64,000 nucleotides of DNA from Mesodorylaimus sp. YZB2_4 (GCA_030248295.1 JASANH010001278.1:489501-553500), one strand, 5' to 3'; positions 1 to 17,790 are shown, numbered from the stretch's first letter. Translations and numbers: made by a program. The notes: generated from the letters alone by a model not told the origin.

Positions 1-235
1 TGTAATGCTTGATTTTTATGCTGAATTTTCGTTTCGGGTTCGGGTCTTGGGTGAAGTGAATTTTTTATACAAAATCTTAAATGATTGATCGCGTTGGAAA
101 AAGAATTAAAAAATTTTTTGGAACAGGTATTAATTTGGCAAAGTTACGTCAAGACCGTATTCACACAATACAGTACAGCCGGAAAGTAACATTCGGTTAT
201 GATTGATGCACCAAATTTTGTGCCGCTTACTTATC

Positions 236-640
236 TCATTCGCCCACAGGTTCTGGGTGTGGGGGACTCTGGCCACCTGTCTCATCGTCAGCTGGCAAGG
301 AACCAGTTTTCAGAGGTGTGGAAAGGGTTCCCTGTCCACCTGTCTCAGCTAGTAAAGAAACTGAGGCCAAGTGCTGGGAAAAACCGCAGGGTTTCTTCCA
401 AACTTGATCACAAGCAATAAAATTCTGTAAGCATGTCGAGCAGTTGTAATTCTGAGACAAACTGGTACGTCGAGATAAAATTGTTGGAAGACACAATTCT
501 TGAGTCACAGCACGATCTGCGCACACATGCCATCCGTATAGATCGCGACTCTGATGTTCCCACTCAACTTTGCCATCCTTACAAGGCCCCATGCATAGAA
601 TAAAATACTGTGCATAGGTCTGAATTCCTCGTAATTTCAG
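236..640 (-). CDS. possible exon of an unknown Cys-containing protein
   Basis: An open frame of about 130 codons on the minus strand with several cysteines in its N-terminal two thirds and a Pro/Gly/Thr-rich C-terminal end before a stop. It does not start with ATG (the first codon of the open stretch is TTG), and an acceptor-like AATTCAG lies near position 622, so if it is real it is a terminal exon whose upstream part is not identified. I recognise no family. It is listed because it is the longest open frame in the first 1.6 kb and has a non-random Cys pattern; it could equally be a chance frame in a repeat. Confidence 0.25.
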   Translation of the reverse strand: MKLRGIQTYAQYFILCMGPCKDGKVEWEHQSRDLYGWHVCADRAVTQELCLPTILSRRTSLSQNYNCSTCLQNFIACDQVWKKPCGFSQHLASVSLLAETGGQGTLSTPLKTGSLPADDETGGQSPPHPEPVGE

Positions 641-1675
641 CAGCAAATTTAAAATTCATGTTGATGCAAGACCGTGTTTCGACTGGTCAATAAAAAGTAG
701 TGAGAGTGAATTACTTACGTAGCATTTTGGGGAAATAAAAAGCGGGATTGTTTTCAAAAGTAACGTAACGAAAAAAAATGCAAAAACCTTGGCTTTTTAT
801 ATCTATTTATGGTCAGATGTACTCGGGCATTTGACGCCTGAAACATCATTCCGAAGAGAAACTACGACAAAAAAAATCCGGAACGAAGAAAACCTTAGTG
901 CTCAATTTCAAATTTCATAGTTATCCGATAATCAGGTTTGGCTACAGAATTGTCTGCTAGCCGCGGGAAAGTCCTGGGTGGCGACTGCACAGCAGGCATG
1001 CGACGCTGCGACGGCCGTGTCTGACGATGAGCAGCACCGCATGTTTTTTCCTTCAGATGTAGGTACCTAACAATATGTATGCAATACGAGTGACATGCAA
1101 TACATTGCAATGTGAAGATAAAGTGACATGCATCGCTAACTGACAAGCTCGTTTTTGGAACCCAATGAAAGCAGGAAATGTGAGCATCATGATGCGTTTG
1201 CATTCTGTCATCGAATCATCGTCCATTTGCCAGCATCTCAGATCGCATACTCTCAAAATTTCTTGTCCGTGCATTGTAAAGCGTGCACCTGCAGTTCATT
1301 TGCGCAAGTTGCTTCCAACTCTGTTGCAGCTGCAAGTGTGTCTGCACAGATTCTATCGCTACCACTTGAAGATTATATGTCCAAAATTGATTTGCGAATC
1401 AATAGCATGCATCAACAGCACAATTTGACATTGCAAATATAAAACTAGCCAAAAATTGCCCCTACAGGAAACGCGAGTCTGCACGCGCGACTAGTCGCTC
1501 CCCCAGACAGTCGCCCAGGCGGGCTCGCTCGCTCGCGCCTAAACATCGCTGCCGTCGGCCCAACTCGAGCTCACTTGTGTTGGCGGTTTCCGTTCCTTGT
1601 TTCTAGAACGTACGAATTCGCATTCTATTTGCTTAAAATTCCAATAGAAATCGATTGATTTCTCGACTTAGGAAA
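641..1675. other. non-coding upstream region of PGM1
   Basis: No convincing gene is seen. At about 1480-1570 there is a short GC-rich stretch with tandem GCTC(G) units, just upstream of the phosphoglucomutase start, which may be promoter or 5' leader. The last bases before the PGM1 ATG read TTTCTCGACTTAG followed by GAAA, an acceptor-like junction 4 nt before the start codon. Confidence 0.3.
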
Positions 1676-7574
<5,899 letters not shown>

Positions 7575-8070
7575 GGGACTGGAAGCAGTGATCGAGGCGA
7601 GGTGATGGGCGTAGTGGGTATATGCCATAGATGTTCTTTCCATTTGCGTAGCTTTTGTGATTGTGTGGGTTGGGTTACATAGCATCGATCATGACGTCGT
7701 ACTTGCCCATGGCAGTGTGTCCGTGTTAGGATTCAAAGGTGGGCGGTGTTCTTTCTAGACTATGGATATGGTAGGATGTGGAAGCGCGTTTGAATCAGAC
7801 GCCAATTGATGTCATAGAGGAATATGATTGTGAATGTAGCTGGGTCAGTTGGAAACATGACACTTCTTGCCACAATTAGTGATTGCGCAAGGATCAGAGG
7901 ATCAGTGGTGATATCACCGTCAGTGATGTGAAGGTCGGGCCTGTACACCAATGTGACTGCAGGTACTAGCGTTAACGGCAAGTATCAATGCTAACGATAA
8001 GTGCAAGCCACCCAGAGAATAGCCCATGCCTATTACGCAAATCACGCAAGGAGTGCCAAGGATGAAGGTC

Positions 8071-8515
8071 AGTGATGGCCGATACATCCTAGCTAGAGCG
8101 AACCATTGCTTTGCTAAGGCCCCATTCAAGGAGTCTCTTCTCCACCGACTGGGACGGCTCGAGCATGTGGCCACTTCTGACAAAGCGAACCATGGACGCG
8201 CTGGGCGCTTGGCAACTGGAAGTGCGAGCTTCCAATTGCCTCGTGGTTCTTTCAGTTGGCTGCTGCCCGCTGGAGGAAGCACGCGAACCAACTGGAGGTG
8301 CGGGCTTACAGTTGGCCGCAAAAACCTGGAACCTCCAGTATACCCAGACTCCCAAAATCGAAAATCCCGTCACGGGCCCAACGTGGGCCCATGTAAATCG
8401 CCCCCCCCCCCGCCACCACGTGGGCTCACGTCAAATCCCATGTGGCCGATACATCCTAGCTAGAGGTAACCATTGCTTTGCTGATGCCCCATTCAAGGAG
8501 TCTCACGTGGTGCCA
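8071..8515 (+). repeat. direct repeat pair, ~65 bp units
   Basis: Two near-identical units at about 8078-8140 and 8447-8507 share GGCCGATACATCCTAGCTAG, ACCATTGCTTTGCT and CCCCATTCAAGGAGTCTC, spaced about 370 bp apart. Between them lies an imperfect duplication of an AACTGGAAGTGCGAGCTT-type block (about 8216 and 8289). This could be a tandem duplication or the ends of a short unrecognised element. Confidence 0.75.
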
Positions 8516-8745
8516 CATGGGCCAATCCCATGTGGGCCACATGTGATTTGCACATGGGTAACAATTGCATGGCCACTCCATGTCCCACCAGCCCAGCAAC
8601 ACACCCCCACACCCCACCGGCAACCATCCAATTTGTGTCATGGGATTTGACATGGGCCCACGTGGCTACCATGTGCGTTGACCATTCACCACGTGTGCAA
8701 TGACCTCATGTGATTCCCATGTGCTGTAACCTGGGCAGCAAATCC
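8370..8745. repeat. CATGTGG/CACGTGG-rich degenerate palindromic block
   Basis: Dense interspersion of CCCATGTGG, CCACATG, CCCACGTGG and CACGTG words on both strands (for example around 8386, 8418, 8440, 8503-8555, 8650-8730). Because the word is nearly its own reverse complement, the block can form many small hairpins. It could be a degenerate satellite, or a cluster of E-box-like sites. It is not coding. Confidence 0.6.
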
Positions 8746-9387
8746 TTTTCTGTCCTTTTTTGCCCCATCTAAAATGACCTTCGTTGTCATTAAAAAAACA
8801 ATCAAACACTGGTCCTTTTTCGTTGCAGTTGCCACTTCCGATAGAACTTCCAAGAGAAAGCAAGCCGCAAAGACTTGATTGTCCACACTCAGTGCTATCT
8901 AATCTCATCGATTGCGAAATATGGGTCGAGTTGGCACATATAACATTTGTCAACCATATTCCTTTTTGCGGTTATGTTCTAACGAGCATGGAAAATGTCC
9001 TATTTTCACATCAACGGATTTAGATTTCAGCCCCAAGTCCTCTTGCATGTCCACAAATTGGATGGTTGCTGATAAGCTCAGCAGGGCTGTGATAGGCATG
9101 AGAAGTGCTGTTGCCAGTGCAGGCTGGTAGGGACAAGGAGTGGCCATGCAATTGTTACGCAGTCAGTTAGTGGCCTATCAGTATGGCAGAGCGGGGTCAG
9201 TGCTACTATGATATGAATGCACTGTCAGCGTGATCAGCTCTAGTCTGAATCAGCGAACTTTGAAGGCGATAAACTGCTGAACATACGATCAGCATGGACA
9301 CACGGCAAGGATATTCATAGCCAATACCAGTGCAATATGTTTCATGGTTATGTAGCTCGATGATCACAGGGATGGGGATACCCCGTT

Positions 9388-12300
9388 TCATGCACGGACA
9401 CTTTGTACCAAATCGATACGCTCTGACGCCGCTCCGTTTTGGACCATCATCTCGACTCGGACGCACGAGTCGAACTTGGAATCGATCAGTATGTCTTCCA
9501 ACCCGATTAGCGATAATCCGCTGAGTATTTGAGACAACAGACACAAGGCGAAGACGATGCTGCTGAACACGTAGGCCCGATGCTGTTCGGGGCTGGGGTG
9601 GTCCTTGTAGTAGAGGATGATCCGAGAGAGGAGTAACCCGTTTCCATCCACGTGTTGCCACAGGACGACGAAGGCCAGGGCGTTCATTATGGCCGCCAAG
9701 GGCAGGAAAACGGCCGAGGCGCGTAGTGTGAGGAATGTGCATGCTCCGGTGGCCAGGAGGAGGAGACCGAGGAATATGCACACGTCACCCAAATACTCGA
9801 CTGTGAAGAAGTTGGATAGGAAGAGGATAAACCCGAAGTTGACCATCAGTGCAGCACTGACCAACTGCAGGGCACCCATGATGGATAAGGCGCGGAATGT
9901 GTATTTGTGTTGGAGCTTGTTCGGAATAACGATGCCGATTGTTTCGCCTGGAAAAAGAAAACGAGTTGGAGCTTGTGGGATTCGAACTCGGCCTGTCTGG
10001 GTTTCTAGCCTCATTTTTTAATGAAGGTGTCTGGATGAAGAAGCGAGATTGCATGGTGTTTCTTTGTTCACTATATACAGTAAAACTGCCGAAGAACATG
10101 CTGGATAAGAAATAAAGTGATCTCTGATCTGTCGCGATGAAAAACACAAGAGGACCTCACCCACCCCACTTACTCAGTGTTCGCAGATACATAAATATTA
10201 GCACAGCCGAAAGCACAGTTTCCATAAGGGCGACGGAAGTCAGCAATAAGTGCACGCCTAATTTGGAAACCATGGGCATAGCAGCAGTGAAACTTTCATT
10301 GTGGTATCTCGGGACAATGACTTGATCTTGGGAAATCTTAGACGCAGCGTGATAATCGAACAAATACAAATCCCTTATTGCGTACAGTCCAACCAAGAAC
10401 ACCCATGCCACATTCAGCATAAGCACCAGGGCTGAGTAGGTTTGAGTCAGGCAATAGGATATTACCACATGGAGCAGAATAAGGATGGGCAAGGGTGTAA
10501 AGTCCAATAGATAAAGGAACTTTTCTCCAAAGCCAGCGATCCATACAATGTAATATAGGGAGGCCAGAAGGAGTTGAATTAGTGCTGTGTGCTGGTACAA
10601 TCGCCAGCCTCTTTTGGCAGCCAGTTCTTTAATGGCTGAGTTCAAGGCTTGTTGATTCGAGTCTCCTCTCGCTGTGTTTTGACTGTTTCCATTCATTAAT
10701 CGCTTGACGACGTTCAAAAATGAAAAAGCTGCCAGAACGAGAATGAAAAAATAAATTAATAGTTGCACAATGGATATTTTCACGTCCCGATCTGACATCG
10801 AAGATGCGGCGTAAATATTGGCCAGGGGATGGACATGGTTGCAGGCAGTGGTAACCAGAGCAGCGCCTTGAAGACTGAGCGAGACTACTTGAGTCCATCT
10901 TGTCCAATGAACTGATGATATGGCAACTGAGATACCAGCCACAGCGATCAGGAAACCGTGGTTGGTCATCTCGCTACTCAACGTCCATTTCACATTTTGC
11001 GACCATTGGCGATAGGAGAATGTGACTGAAAGAGAACATTGTAAATATTCGTTTAGTCCCCCCCCCCCCTGCCAGTTATCAAACCCCTAAATTAGTGGCC
11101 CTAATTTTCCCGAATCAGTAATAAAAATGCCCATGGGTATTAGAAATGTATTCGAGCGTTTTTGTATGAGTTGCAATTCGTAGCTTCATAAGTCGGTGCA
11201 AGGTCGTGTGAGGACGTGCGAATATACGAGGGGGGGGGCCAGAGAAAAAGTTGTCAAAGTCATGTGGCATGTTATAGGCCTAAGATGATAGATTTGGAGA
11301 GCAAGTTTACGAGACTGCAGTTTGAGGTGTCGGAAAAAAGACAGAATCGCAAGTTGATTAAAAAATTGACAAGAAATTCGAAATTAAAGAAGACGTTAAA
11401 TTTTGTACATGTAAAATACTTTTCCTAGCATGCAGGCTTTGGCCATACAGCCGTGTACATAGGGCTTGTAAAAATGCGCGTGCTTTAGCGTTCGTTCGGG
11501 ACTGGGATCAGGACTCGTTCAAATTCGAGCGGAACCGGGATTTCAAAGAGTGCTTTCTCCACTTTTTTTGGCTGATTACTTACACCCTACCCTGAGTAGC
11601 CAGCCAGCCAAAAACACTATTTCCTTGGATAATTCCTAGTACAGTATTTATGGTTGCATTCAAAATCAGGCAAGCAAAAGGGCGGAGAATCAGCCAACAA
11701 TTAGCAAAGGACTCCCTTTCTTCCTCTTTATCACTTCAATTATCCGCCAAATTTTCTTTAACTTCACCTTCCGAAACATCTCCACAACATTCAATCCAGA
11801 CCATGTTTTATCAGGATCAGGATCGGGATCCCGAACGGACGCTAGCAAGCTCGCAAACATATCTGCCAGTAGCTTTGACTGCGGAGCATTAATCAATTAA
11901 TAAAGAATTTTTAGATCGACGATTACAGACTTGCAAAAGTTGTACTAAAATAGGAAACATGTCTCGTGCTTTTTGTAGTTAGTATAACGGCCTTACTCGT
12001 TGTTTTTGCGCGAGTATGACAGGCTGGTATAAATTCCATCGTATTCACTGTTTTCTTCTGCTTTTGAGATGCCTCGACGGTGAGTTTTGGTTTTGGCGGA
12101 GGTGTTCTACGGATGCAGTTTTATGTGTCATCTCTCATAAGTGCATTACAAATGCTGCTGTGTGAGCTAATGACTTTTCCCTCACGGTCAATGCTTGCTG
12201 TAATGAAACTAAACATCTGACTATACCTTACCAAGTGCACAGTTTTTTGAAATGTATCCTGGCGTGTGCACGTGTACCTAACCAATTACTGAGCGTCTAG

Positions 12301-13764
12301 TGGTAGCGCTCACACGCGGCACTAACGAACAGGTTGGGTTTCCTATGCCCACACGCTTTAGAAGAGACGACTAACAGAAATACGCGATCTGACGAATCTG
12401 CAAACAAGAGACGCGCCATACTAATAACTAAGCCTACGCCTAAGCATAGGACAAGGTCGAAAGTGACAAGACATGCAAAAAGAAACAAAGGGATGGATGG
12501 AACAAGTTTCAAGTAGGAAATCCATCCTGCTCGTTAGTGCCGAGTTAGCGACCGCTCATACTCCTGATACAGTTATAAAAAACCCTATCCAGCAGATTTT
12601 GTTGTAAGTGCCTTGAACCTGCTGACCAATGAGAAATTCGCGCGAATTTAAAATTTTGACTTTGACAATGCGTTTTTGAGCCTTTTAGAAAAAGTGGGAG
12701 CATTTTTTGTTCGCAAAGTTAGCGTGTTCAGGCACAATTTCATGGGATTTTCTAAAAAGATTTGGCTACATCAACCGTTTGAAAGTGACATCTTCGCTTT
12801 GCCTGTTTTCGCAGACTGCATCGTTCGACTTACCATTTGTTCCATTGAGTGTGGGCATGGAATGTACGACTGTGGGCTCGCTCTCCAGCACAGCGTAGAC
12901 CCCAACAGTCAGTCCAGTAATAATAGCCCCGCATATGGACTGAGCCAACCCCAAGACCAGCGCCACGTGCTTGTGTTTGATGACGGCCGTAGATGAGCCT
13001 TCGCTCAAAGTGAATTGCGTGCGATCGATTGCCGTCGATGTAATCATTGCGGCAACCACAAGTTGAGCCAGAGATGACAGTGCCCCGATCAGACTGAATA
13101 TCAGGATGGCCACATCGATGCCGCGTTCTAATGGGTCTCTGATGTAGTAGAGATTCAAAAATTGCATGATCGTATCGCACAGTCCAGTTCCGAGTGCAAT
13201 CAGGGAAAAGCCGAGGAGGCAAGCCAGCGAAGTGGCCCTTAATCGACTGGCGGCCTTACACGATGCCAGACCGCTGAATAATAAAACCAACATGCCAAAT
13301 TTACTTTCGACTTGAAAGGCGGCATCGCCAGCGTACGATTCTGCGATAAAATCGAACACTCCGCACAAACAACACAAGACACCAGCGATGATGGAAACAG
13401 CTCCGCAAGCGGATAAAATAATCGATTCGCGTTTATTAGGTCCCCAAATCGGGGCACGAATATCGAATCGTTCATATTCAGCCATTTCTTCCCGTCGATC
13501 CGCGAAATGCGAAGTAAAACCACCAACTGCGAGATTACCCCCCGGGGTGGTCACTTCCAACTGCTGGACACCAGTCAGAGGCGAATTGTGTCTGGAACCA
13601 GAAGTGAGTACTGGCTCGAAATGATCATCATCGTCATCGGGATAATCGAAATCGTGATTTAATTGTAACGAAATATAATGGTCATCGTCGACCAAATTCG
13701 AATTATGCAAAGACGGATCGTTGGTGTAATCGACAATGGAATGCGGACTCGATCGGCGCGGCAT
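9388..13764 (-). CDS. large polytopic membrane protein built of four tandem four-helix modules
   Basis: Three exons read on the minus strand: 13764-12834, 11025-10174, 9947-9388. Phases match (931, 852, 560 bp) and give about 780 aa from a genuine ATG at 13764 to a stop at 9388. Residues 1-110 are hydrophilic with an Asp cluster (around 41-48) and are probably cytosolic. By eye there are then about 16 hydrophobic helices in four similar blocks: about 113-245, 266-420, 455-595 and 600-750. Sequons NGT and NVT (307, 310) and NES (553) lie in long loops that would be extracellular or lumenal. A short polar linker with NSQN and GDSNQQ (around 424-440) separates blocks 2 and 3. The middle and last exons have no plausible starts of their own, supporting one gene. 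The fold resembles repeated MS4A/tetraspan-like units, but I recognise no named family; function unknown. A related broken copy lies at 16290-17159. Confidence 0.8.
11058..11069. repeat. poly-C tract (12 C)
   Basis: Homopolymer run in intron 1 of the polytopic membrane gene. Confidence 0.85.
11486..11844 (+). mobile_element. non-autonomous TIR element, copy 1 (TAGCGTTCGTTCGG termini)
   Basis: Starts TAGCGTTCGTTCGGGA and ends with the inverted counterpart CCCGAACGGACGCTA. GGATC-type subterminal repeats lie just inside the ends, and the interior carries ACCCTGAGTAGCCAGC and TTCCTTGGATAATT. Copies 2 (25283-25964) and 3 (32696-33162, inverted) share the same termini and interior. It has no coding capacity and is MITE-like. 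It lies in the long first intron of the polytopic membrane gene. Confidence 0.75.
12068..12516 (+). CDS. candidate tiny basic protein, two exons (speculative)
   Basis: ATGCCTCGACG followed by a good GTGAGT donor lies about 35 bp after a TATA-like GGTATAAATT (12029-12038). A weak acceptor CTAACAG at 12375-12381 would join it in phase to an open frame ending at 12516. The product would be about 50 aa and very rich in Lys/Arg, reminiscent only in composition of small nuclear basic proteins. Weak points: the acceptor lacks a pyrimidine tract, the frame sits between imperfect inverted repeats (about 12293-12343 and 12510-12560), and the whole unit lies inside an intron of the opposite-strand gene. 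It may be a chance frame in a foldback element. Confidence 0.2.
12293..12560. repeat. imperfect inverted repeat around the basic open frame
   Basis: Arms at about 12293-12343 and 12510-12560 share CGGCACTAACGA(A/G)CAGG and TTTCCTA in opposite orientation, with about 170 bp between. This suggests a small foldback element or an RNA able to form a long hairpin. Confidence 0.5.
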
Positions 13765-16289
13765 TTCGCTCAGTTGGCCGAAGGTCGACAGGCTTTGTTG
13801 GGTGAGGAGAAAATGGAGAACCTTGAAAGTTTTTGGCGCACTTTTTATCAGAGGGTGAAAAATGTATGGTAAAGTGAGTTTGACATTGGCGAACGAGCTT
13901 TACCAGACGAGAAATGTTGAATCGAGGTGGGCAACCAGTTGAAATCGTGTGACACATGCAATACGTGCACGATTCAGTGCGCCTATCCTTCTGCGCCGCC
14001 ATCAAAGTCGTTTCGTTGTTGTCCTAGAGTCGTTTGTTGGAATAAGAAAAACCGGTTTTCTGCTCAGTCCTGTCCCGTGCATGTACTGTACAGTACGTTC
14101 CCTATTCTCCCTCTGGCCTGTCCAAGTAGGTACACACATTTTAGTGAAATATCCGTCTGGACGGACTCTGCTCGCCAGACCCCTACACGGCAAACACATC
14201 GTCGAAAAGGATGGCAGGAGAGCGGGCGATGAACATGATGACTATATGTGGTGAAGTAGGCAACCATGCACTGACTTATGGTGGAGAACATACGACAGAT
14301 ATGAGTCAACGTTAAAAAAGATCGACGATTCTTTTGAGCAGCTTGCAGAAATGGAAAACTGGGCTTGTAGTATCTGGTAAAGCAATATGTGAAGGGTATG
14401 TGATAGTATAAGTGAAGAAGGGAAACGACCAGGAGCGATTGGACAGATGACAAGATCTTGGTTTCTATTCGACAATGTCAGATTGAAAGTATTTGACTGG
14501 TGACTAGACACCAGATCAGATCGGGTTCAACCCGACTCGGTCCGAAAGTCCCTGACCGAAAATTGGGGTCGGGTAACAAAGTGACATTAAGCTGGAAACC
14601 TCCTGTCAGAAGCTTGGCTACTGCTGTAAGGAATGTAAAGGTGCCTGTGACTTTTGAAAAGTTTTTAAATGCAAAATGAATCCATCGTTTGCGAATAGAA
14701 CACAGGTAGGAAAAGCAGACATGTGACGTACCCTCACCCTGTCGACTGGTTTGACACAATGGTAAGATGTCCGCTAAATGACCGCCGCGGGCTTCATGAT
14801 ATAAAGAAGAATAAGGAGTCGTTCTTCATCGAATTCGTATTGCTGGCAATGTGGCCTTGTTGAATTTAGCCCATGAGTGTCATGAGTTGTCTGACAACTA
14901 CGAAGAAGAGCGAGCATGCATGTAATTGCGATATTGCAATTGTTTCAGGCTCATGAATTTGTGCCTCAGAATGGTTCATATTGCCCTCTTTTCAGGATCT
15001 CTCCTTCAAGAAGACAAGAGATCCGAGACAAAATGACGGATTTATGACATTCTTTCTCCACTTGGGAAGGCTGTTGTATGATATCACCTTTTGACAAGAC
15101 GTGGTCAGTTCCGGCTAATTCACGAATACAGGAACATGTGGGAGCTTCAAACGTTTTTGTTGCCAATCAAATTGTATTTTCATTTTCGTTGGTATATCAT
15201 CATGGCCATGCATGAAGAAAACAGACCAATCGCTGATTCCCCCAGTTTCGATTGGCTTCTAATAGTTTTGTCAGATTTGTAGCGAAAAATCATGAGCCGA
15301 TCATAGAAATGCCATCGTAAATCACCGACACCAGCAACTAGCATCATTTATGACACGTTTTATTAGCATCGTGGGGTGGGCTATTAGTTTCGTTGGCTGG
15401 CGGCTATGATATTGCGCGCACCAGAAACGTCCACAATTACAAACACATTACGTTCAAGCAGTTTATAGAGTCCTCTCATTACTTTTCTACTGTTCACGTT
15501 TCCGACTTACATAAGTACAATTTACCGCCAAACATAGTGGAGACTCACTCACTGTGGCATTTTGGCTACTGACTCGGTTAGACATGAGTGTTAATGAAAA
15601 TTTTTTAGCTCACTCAATTTAGATGTAGTCCTTGGATATCCTGTTAGAGCGGAATTCGCCTAGGAGCAGGCCGTGAACTTTTACAACTCGGAAAACAAAA
15701 AAAGGGGCGTATCATTTTGACAGGCACTGTATATTGAGCTCGGTCATATTTAAACGCGGTCTTTTTGCGTGAGGTGCTTTTGTCCGTGGTCTTTTGACAT
15801 GAAACCGGAAAAAATGCATGAAAGGCAACAATAACACATGAGCTTACATGAAGCGACAACCAATTTATGGTACTGTATGTATGTCGGTACAGCCAACCAG
15901 ATCACACACCAATGCGGATTAACACAAAAATACAAGCACACCCAAGCAAACGAGCACAGTAAACAGCTGACAGAATCGTTTCCACTTCAGTAAGGTGGAA
16001 GACGGCATCGCATGTGCTCCTCAGTGCAGTGCAGCGCCAGTTTCCTCCTCGCAGTCTTTCGAAACGGCTTAGAAAAGGCGACATATCTGTAAAAATGTGT
16101 GACATGAAATAGCAAGAAAAAGAAATTATGGGCGGCGGCCAGTCCTAAGTAGATCTTGGCCTAGCGAAGATGGTCAGTCGCCTGCGAGTAGGATAGCTGA
16201 ACCAGCCGACCAGCATTCGTCTCAAATGTCAACAATCTCAGTGCCGCCAGAAGCGAGCAGCTCAAGAAAAGTGGAATCGACTCCAAAAG
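13765..16289. other. intergenic stretch with no supported gene
   Basis: Open frames here are short, overlapping and without family resemblance or splice logic. A GGGTTCAACCCGACTCGG-type segment near 14520-14575 resembles the ACCCGA-rich repeats scattered through the window. Nothing else is supported. Confidence 0.5.
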
Positions 16290-17159
16290 TTAAAAAATAA
16301 TCATTTGATTAATGGCACATATGTCTCGCTGAACCGCCTCCCGAACTCGCTTTGGTGTCCCGCCCCCAGGCGCAAAGAATCTGCGCAGCCCCCATTTCAC
16401 TTTCAGATATCCATACAGGGCGGCTATTGTGAACACCAGTGCAAGGGCTGCTTCAAGGAAAGATGCCGAGCTGAGAATTTTAAAATAGTGCTCGACAATA
16501 CCAGCCGACACAAACCAAGTTCTGGTGTGGACATACTTCCCTAACGAAGCACTGTAGGAGACTAAGACGCAAAAAGCACTGGGTAGGTGGATCACGATCG
16601 AGAAAATGGTCAGTGCGCACACAACAGTTCACACAAATCTAGGCCGCCTAATTCTGTGCGCTATGGAGGGAAAGTTCAAGATGAAGCTCGTTTGCAGACA
16701 TGCCCAAAGAACGAGCAAGTCAACCAGAAATGGCCAACAGGCTTCATGCTTCGCATAGAAGAAGGCCGCGTAATGAGTTCAAAACCAGTGCAGATTGGTG
16801 GAGTCCCCGACATAGCGGGCCCCAACATTCAGGATCATGAAGCCTTAGTGCACCAGTTCGGCCAATTTGATGGCCTTGTAGATGGAATAGTTGACATTGC
16901 CGAATCTGGCGTCAGTAAAGACGAGTAGGGCGGGGATACAGCTGGACAGGGAGACCACCATGCCCGCGCACAGCAGCCAGAATTGCAGTGTTTCAAAATA
17001 AAAGTTCATGGCGTAGTCAATTTGCTGAATTTGACACAAAAGTCTGGGCAGTTTCGCAATTGGATCCATTAGGCTTGCTACATTGTAGAATCGAGCAATC
17101 TGTGATGTCAGATTGTTAGCAGGGCACACGTGTGGGGCAGTTTTCACTGGAAGTTCCAT
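16290..17159 (-). pseudogene. decayed relative of the polytopic membrane protein, three in-frame stops
   Basis: From an ATG at 17159, directly after an acceptor-like AACAG/G, one minus-strand reading frame runs to 16290. It is interrupted by TAA at 16845-16847, TGA at 16779-16781 and TGA at 16629-16631, with no frameshift. Before and after each stop it keeps the hydrophobic-helix pattern, an NLT sequon, and the arrangement of one module of the neighbouring 780-aa gene (a helix-loop-helix-helix-loop-helix block ending in a basic segment). Best explained as a partial pseudogene copy of that gene. Alternatives are unrecognised short introns covering the stops or programmed readthrough; neither has positive support. 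The adjacent intact relative on the same strand suggests local duplication. Confidence 0.6.
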
Positions 17160-17284
17160 CCTGTTTCAAGAATCCAAGACGCGAGGAAAGAAGAGGTCCA
17201 CACTGACTAGGCCGGCCTTCTCGCTGCCTATATACTGTATGAAACACTTTCTTTTGTTCTCTTTTTCGTAATGAGTTATCTCTG

Positions 17285-17786
17285 ATCTGGGTCTAAATTG
17301 AGCTGAATGTTGCGCTAGCAAAGATTTTATGATCGATGGCTTATTTAAACAATAGTCATCAATCAGAAAAGGCGAGGAAACACCATGGCAGATTTCTATT
17401 ACTTTTTTCGCCATTGATATTGCCATTATTATCCTCGATATCCTCTGATGAAGAATACATTCATCCTTTTTATCCACACATCTTACTAAGACATGCTAGG
17501 TCATGTTTAATATACAAACTGATGGCATATTTTGTAATGCATTTCGAGGTGTATTCCTAAAACTGCCCTATAGCAGAGATCCATAAATTATTTCATTCAA
17601 CTGGAAAACCATCTGATCTTATTTATTAGTAATTGCTGATTGAACAAATCACCTTCTGCAGGTAATCACATCATCGAAAATTAGAGAATACGTGCTCTAA
17701 CTTTTCACATTCCTTTCTATTCTTCAATTACGGGTAGTCATAGTAGGGAGCTGTCGTGTAGGGCATACAAACCACGTTGCAACCTT
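17285..17786 (-). repeat. left arm of a ~480-bp inverted duplication
   Basis: Its reverse complement matches about 18864-19350 closely over nearly its whole length, with scattered substitutions and small indels. Shared words include GTTTGTATATTAAACATGAC, GCCATCAGTTTGTATATT and CGATGATGTGATTACCT. The arm covers the region immediately 3' of the peptide precursor stop, so the duplication copied the 3' end of that gene. Confidence 0.85.
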
Positions 17787-17790
17787 CGCG

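Larger units (their letters stand above)
7575..9387. other. intergenic region between PGM1 and the polytopic membrane gene
   Basis: Convergent intergenic space: PGM1 ends on the plus strand and the next gene ends on the minus strand. It contains the direct repeats and CATGTGG-rich block listed separately at 8071-8745. The overlapping open frames in the 7.9-9.1 kb part look like chance frames in repeats. No gene is supported. Confidence 0.5.

Noticed and set aside
7920..8653. overlapping frames of 130-180 codons on both strands
   Set aside because: All lie in repetitive CATGTGG-rich sequence, overlap each other on opposite strands and lack domains.
9955..10015. tRNA T-arm-like GAGTTCGAATCCC on the minus strand
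   Set aside because: No matching acceptor stem, D-arm or anticodon arm can be drawn upstream; it lies inside an intron and is probably a SINE remnant or chance.
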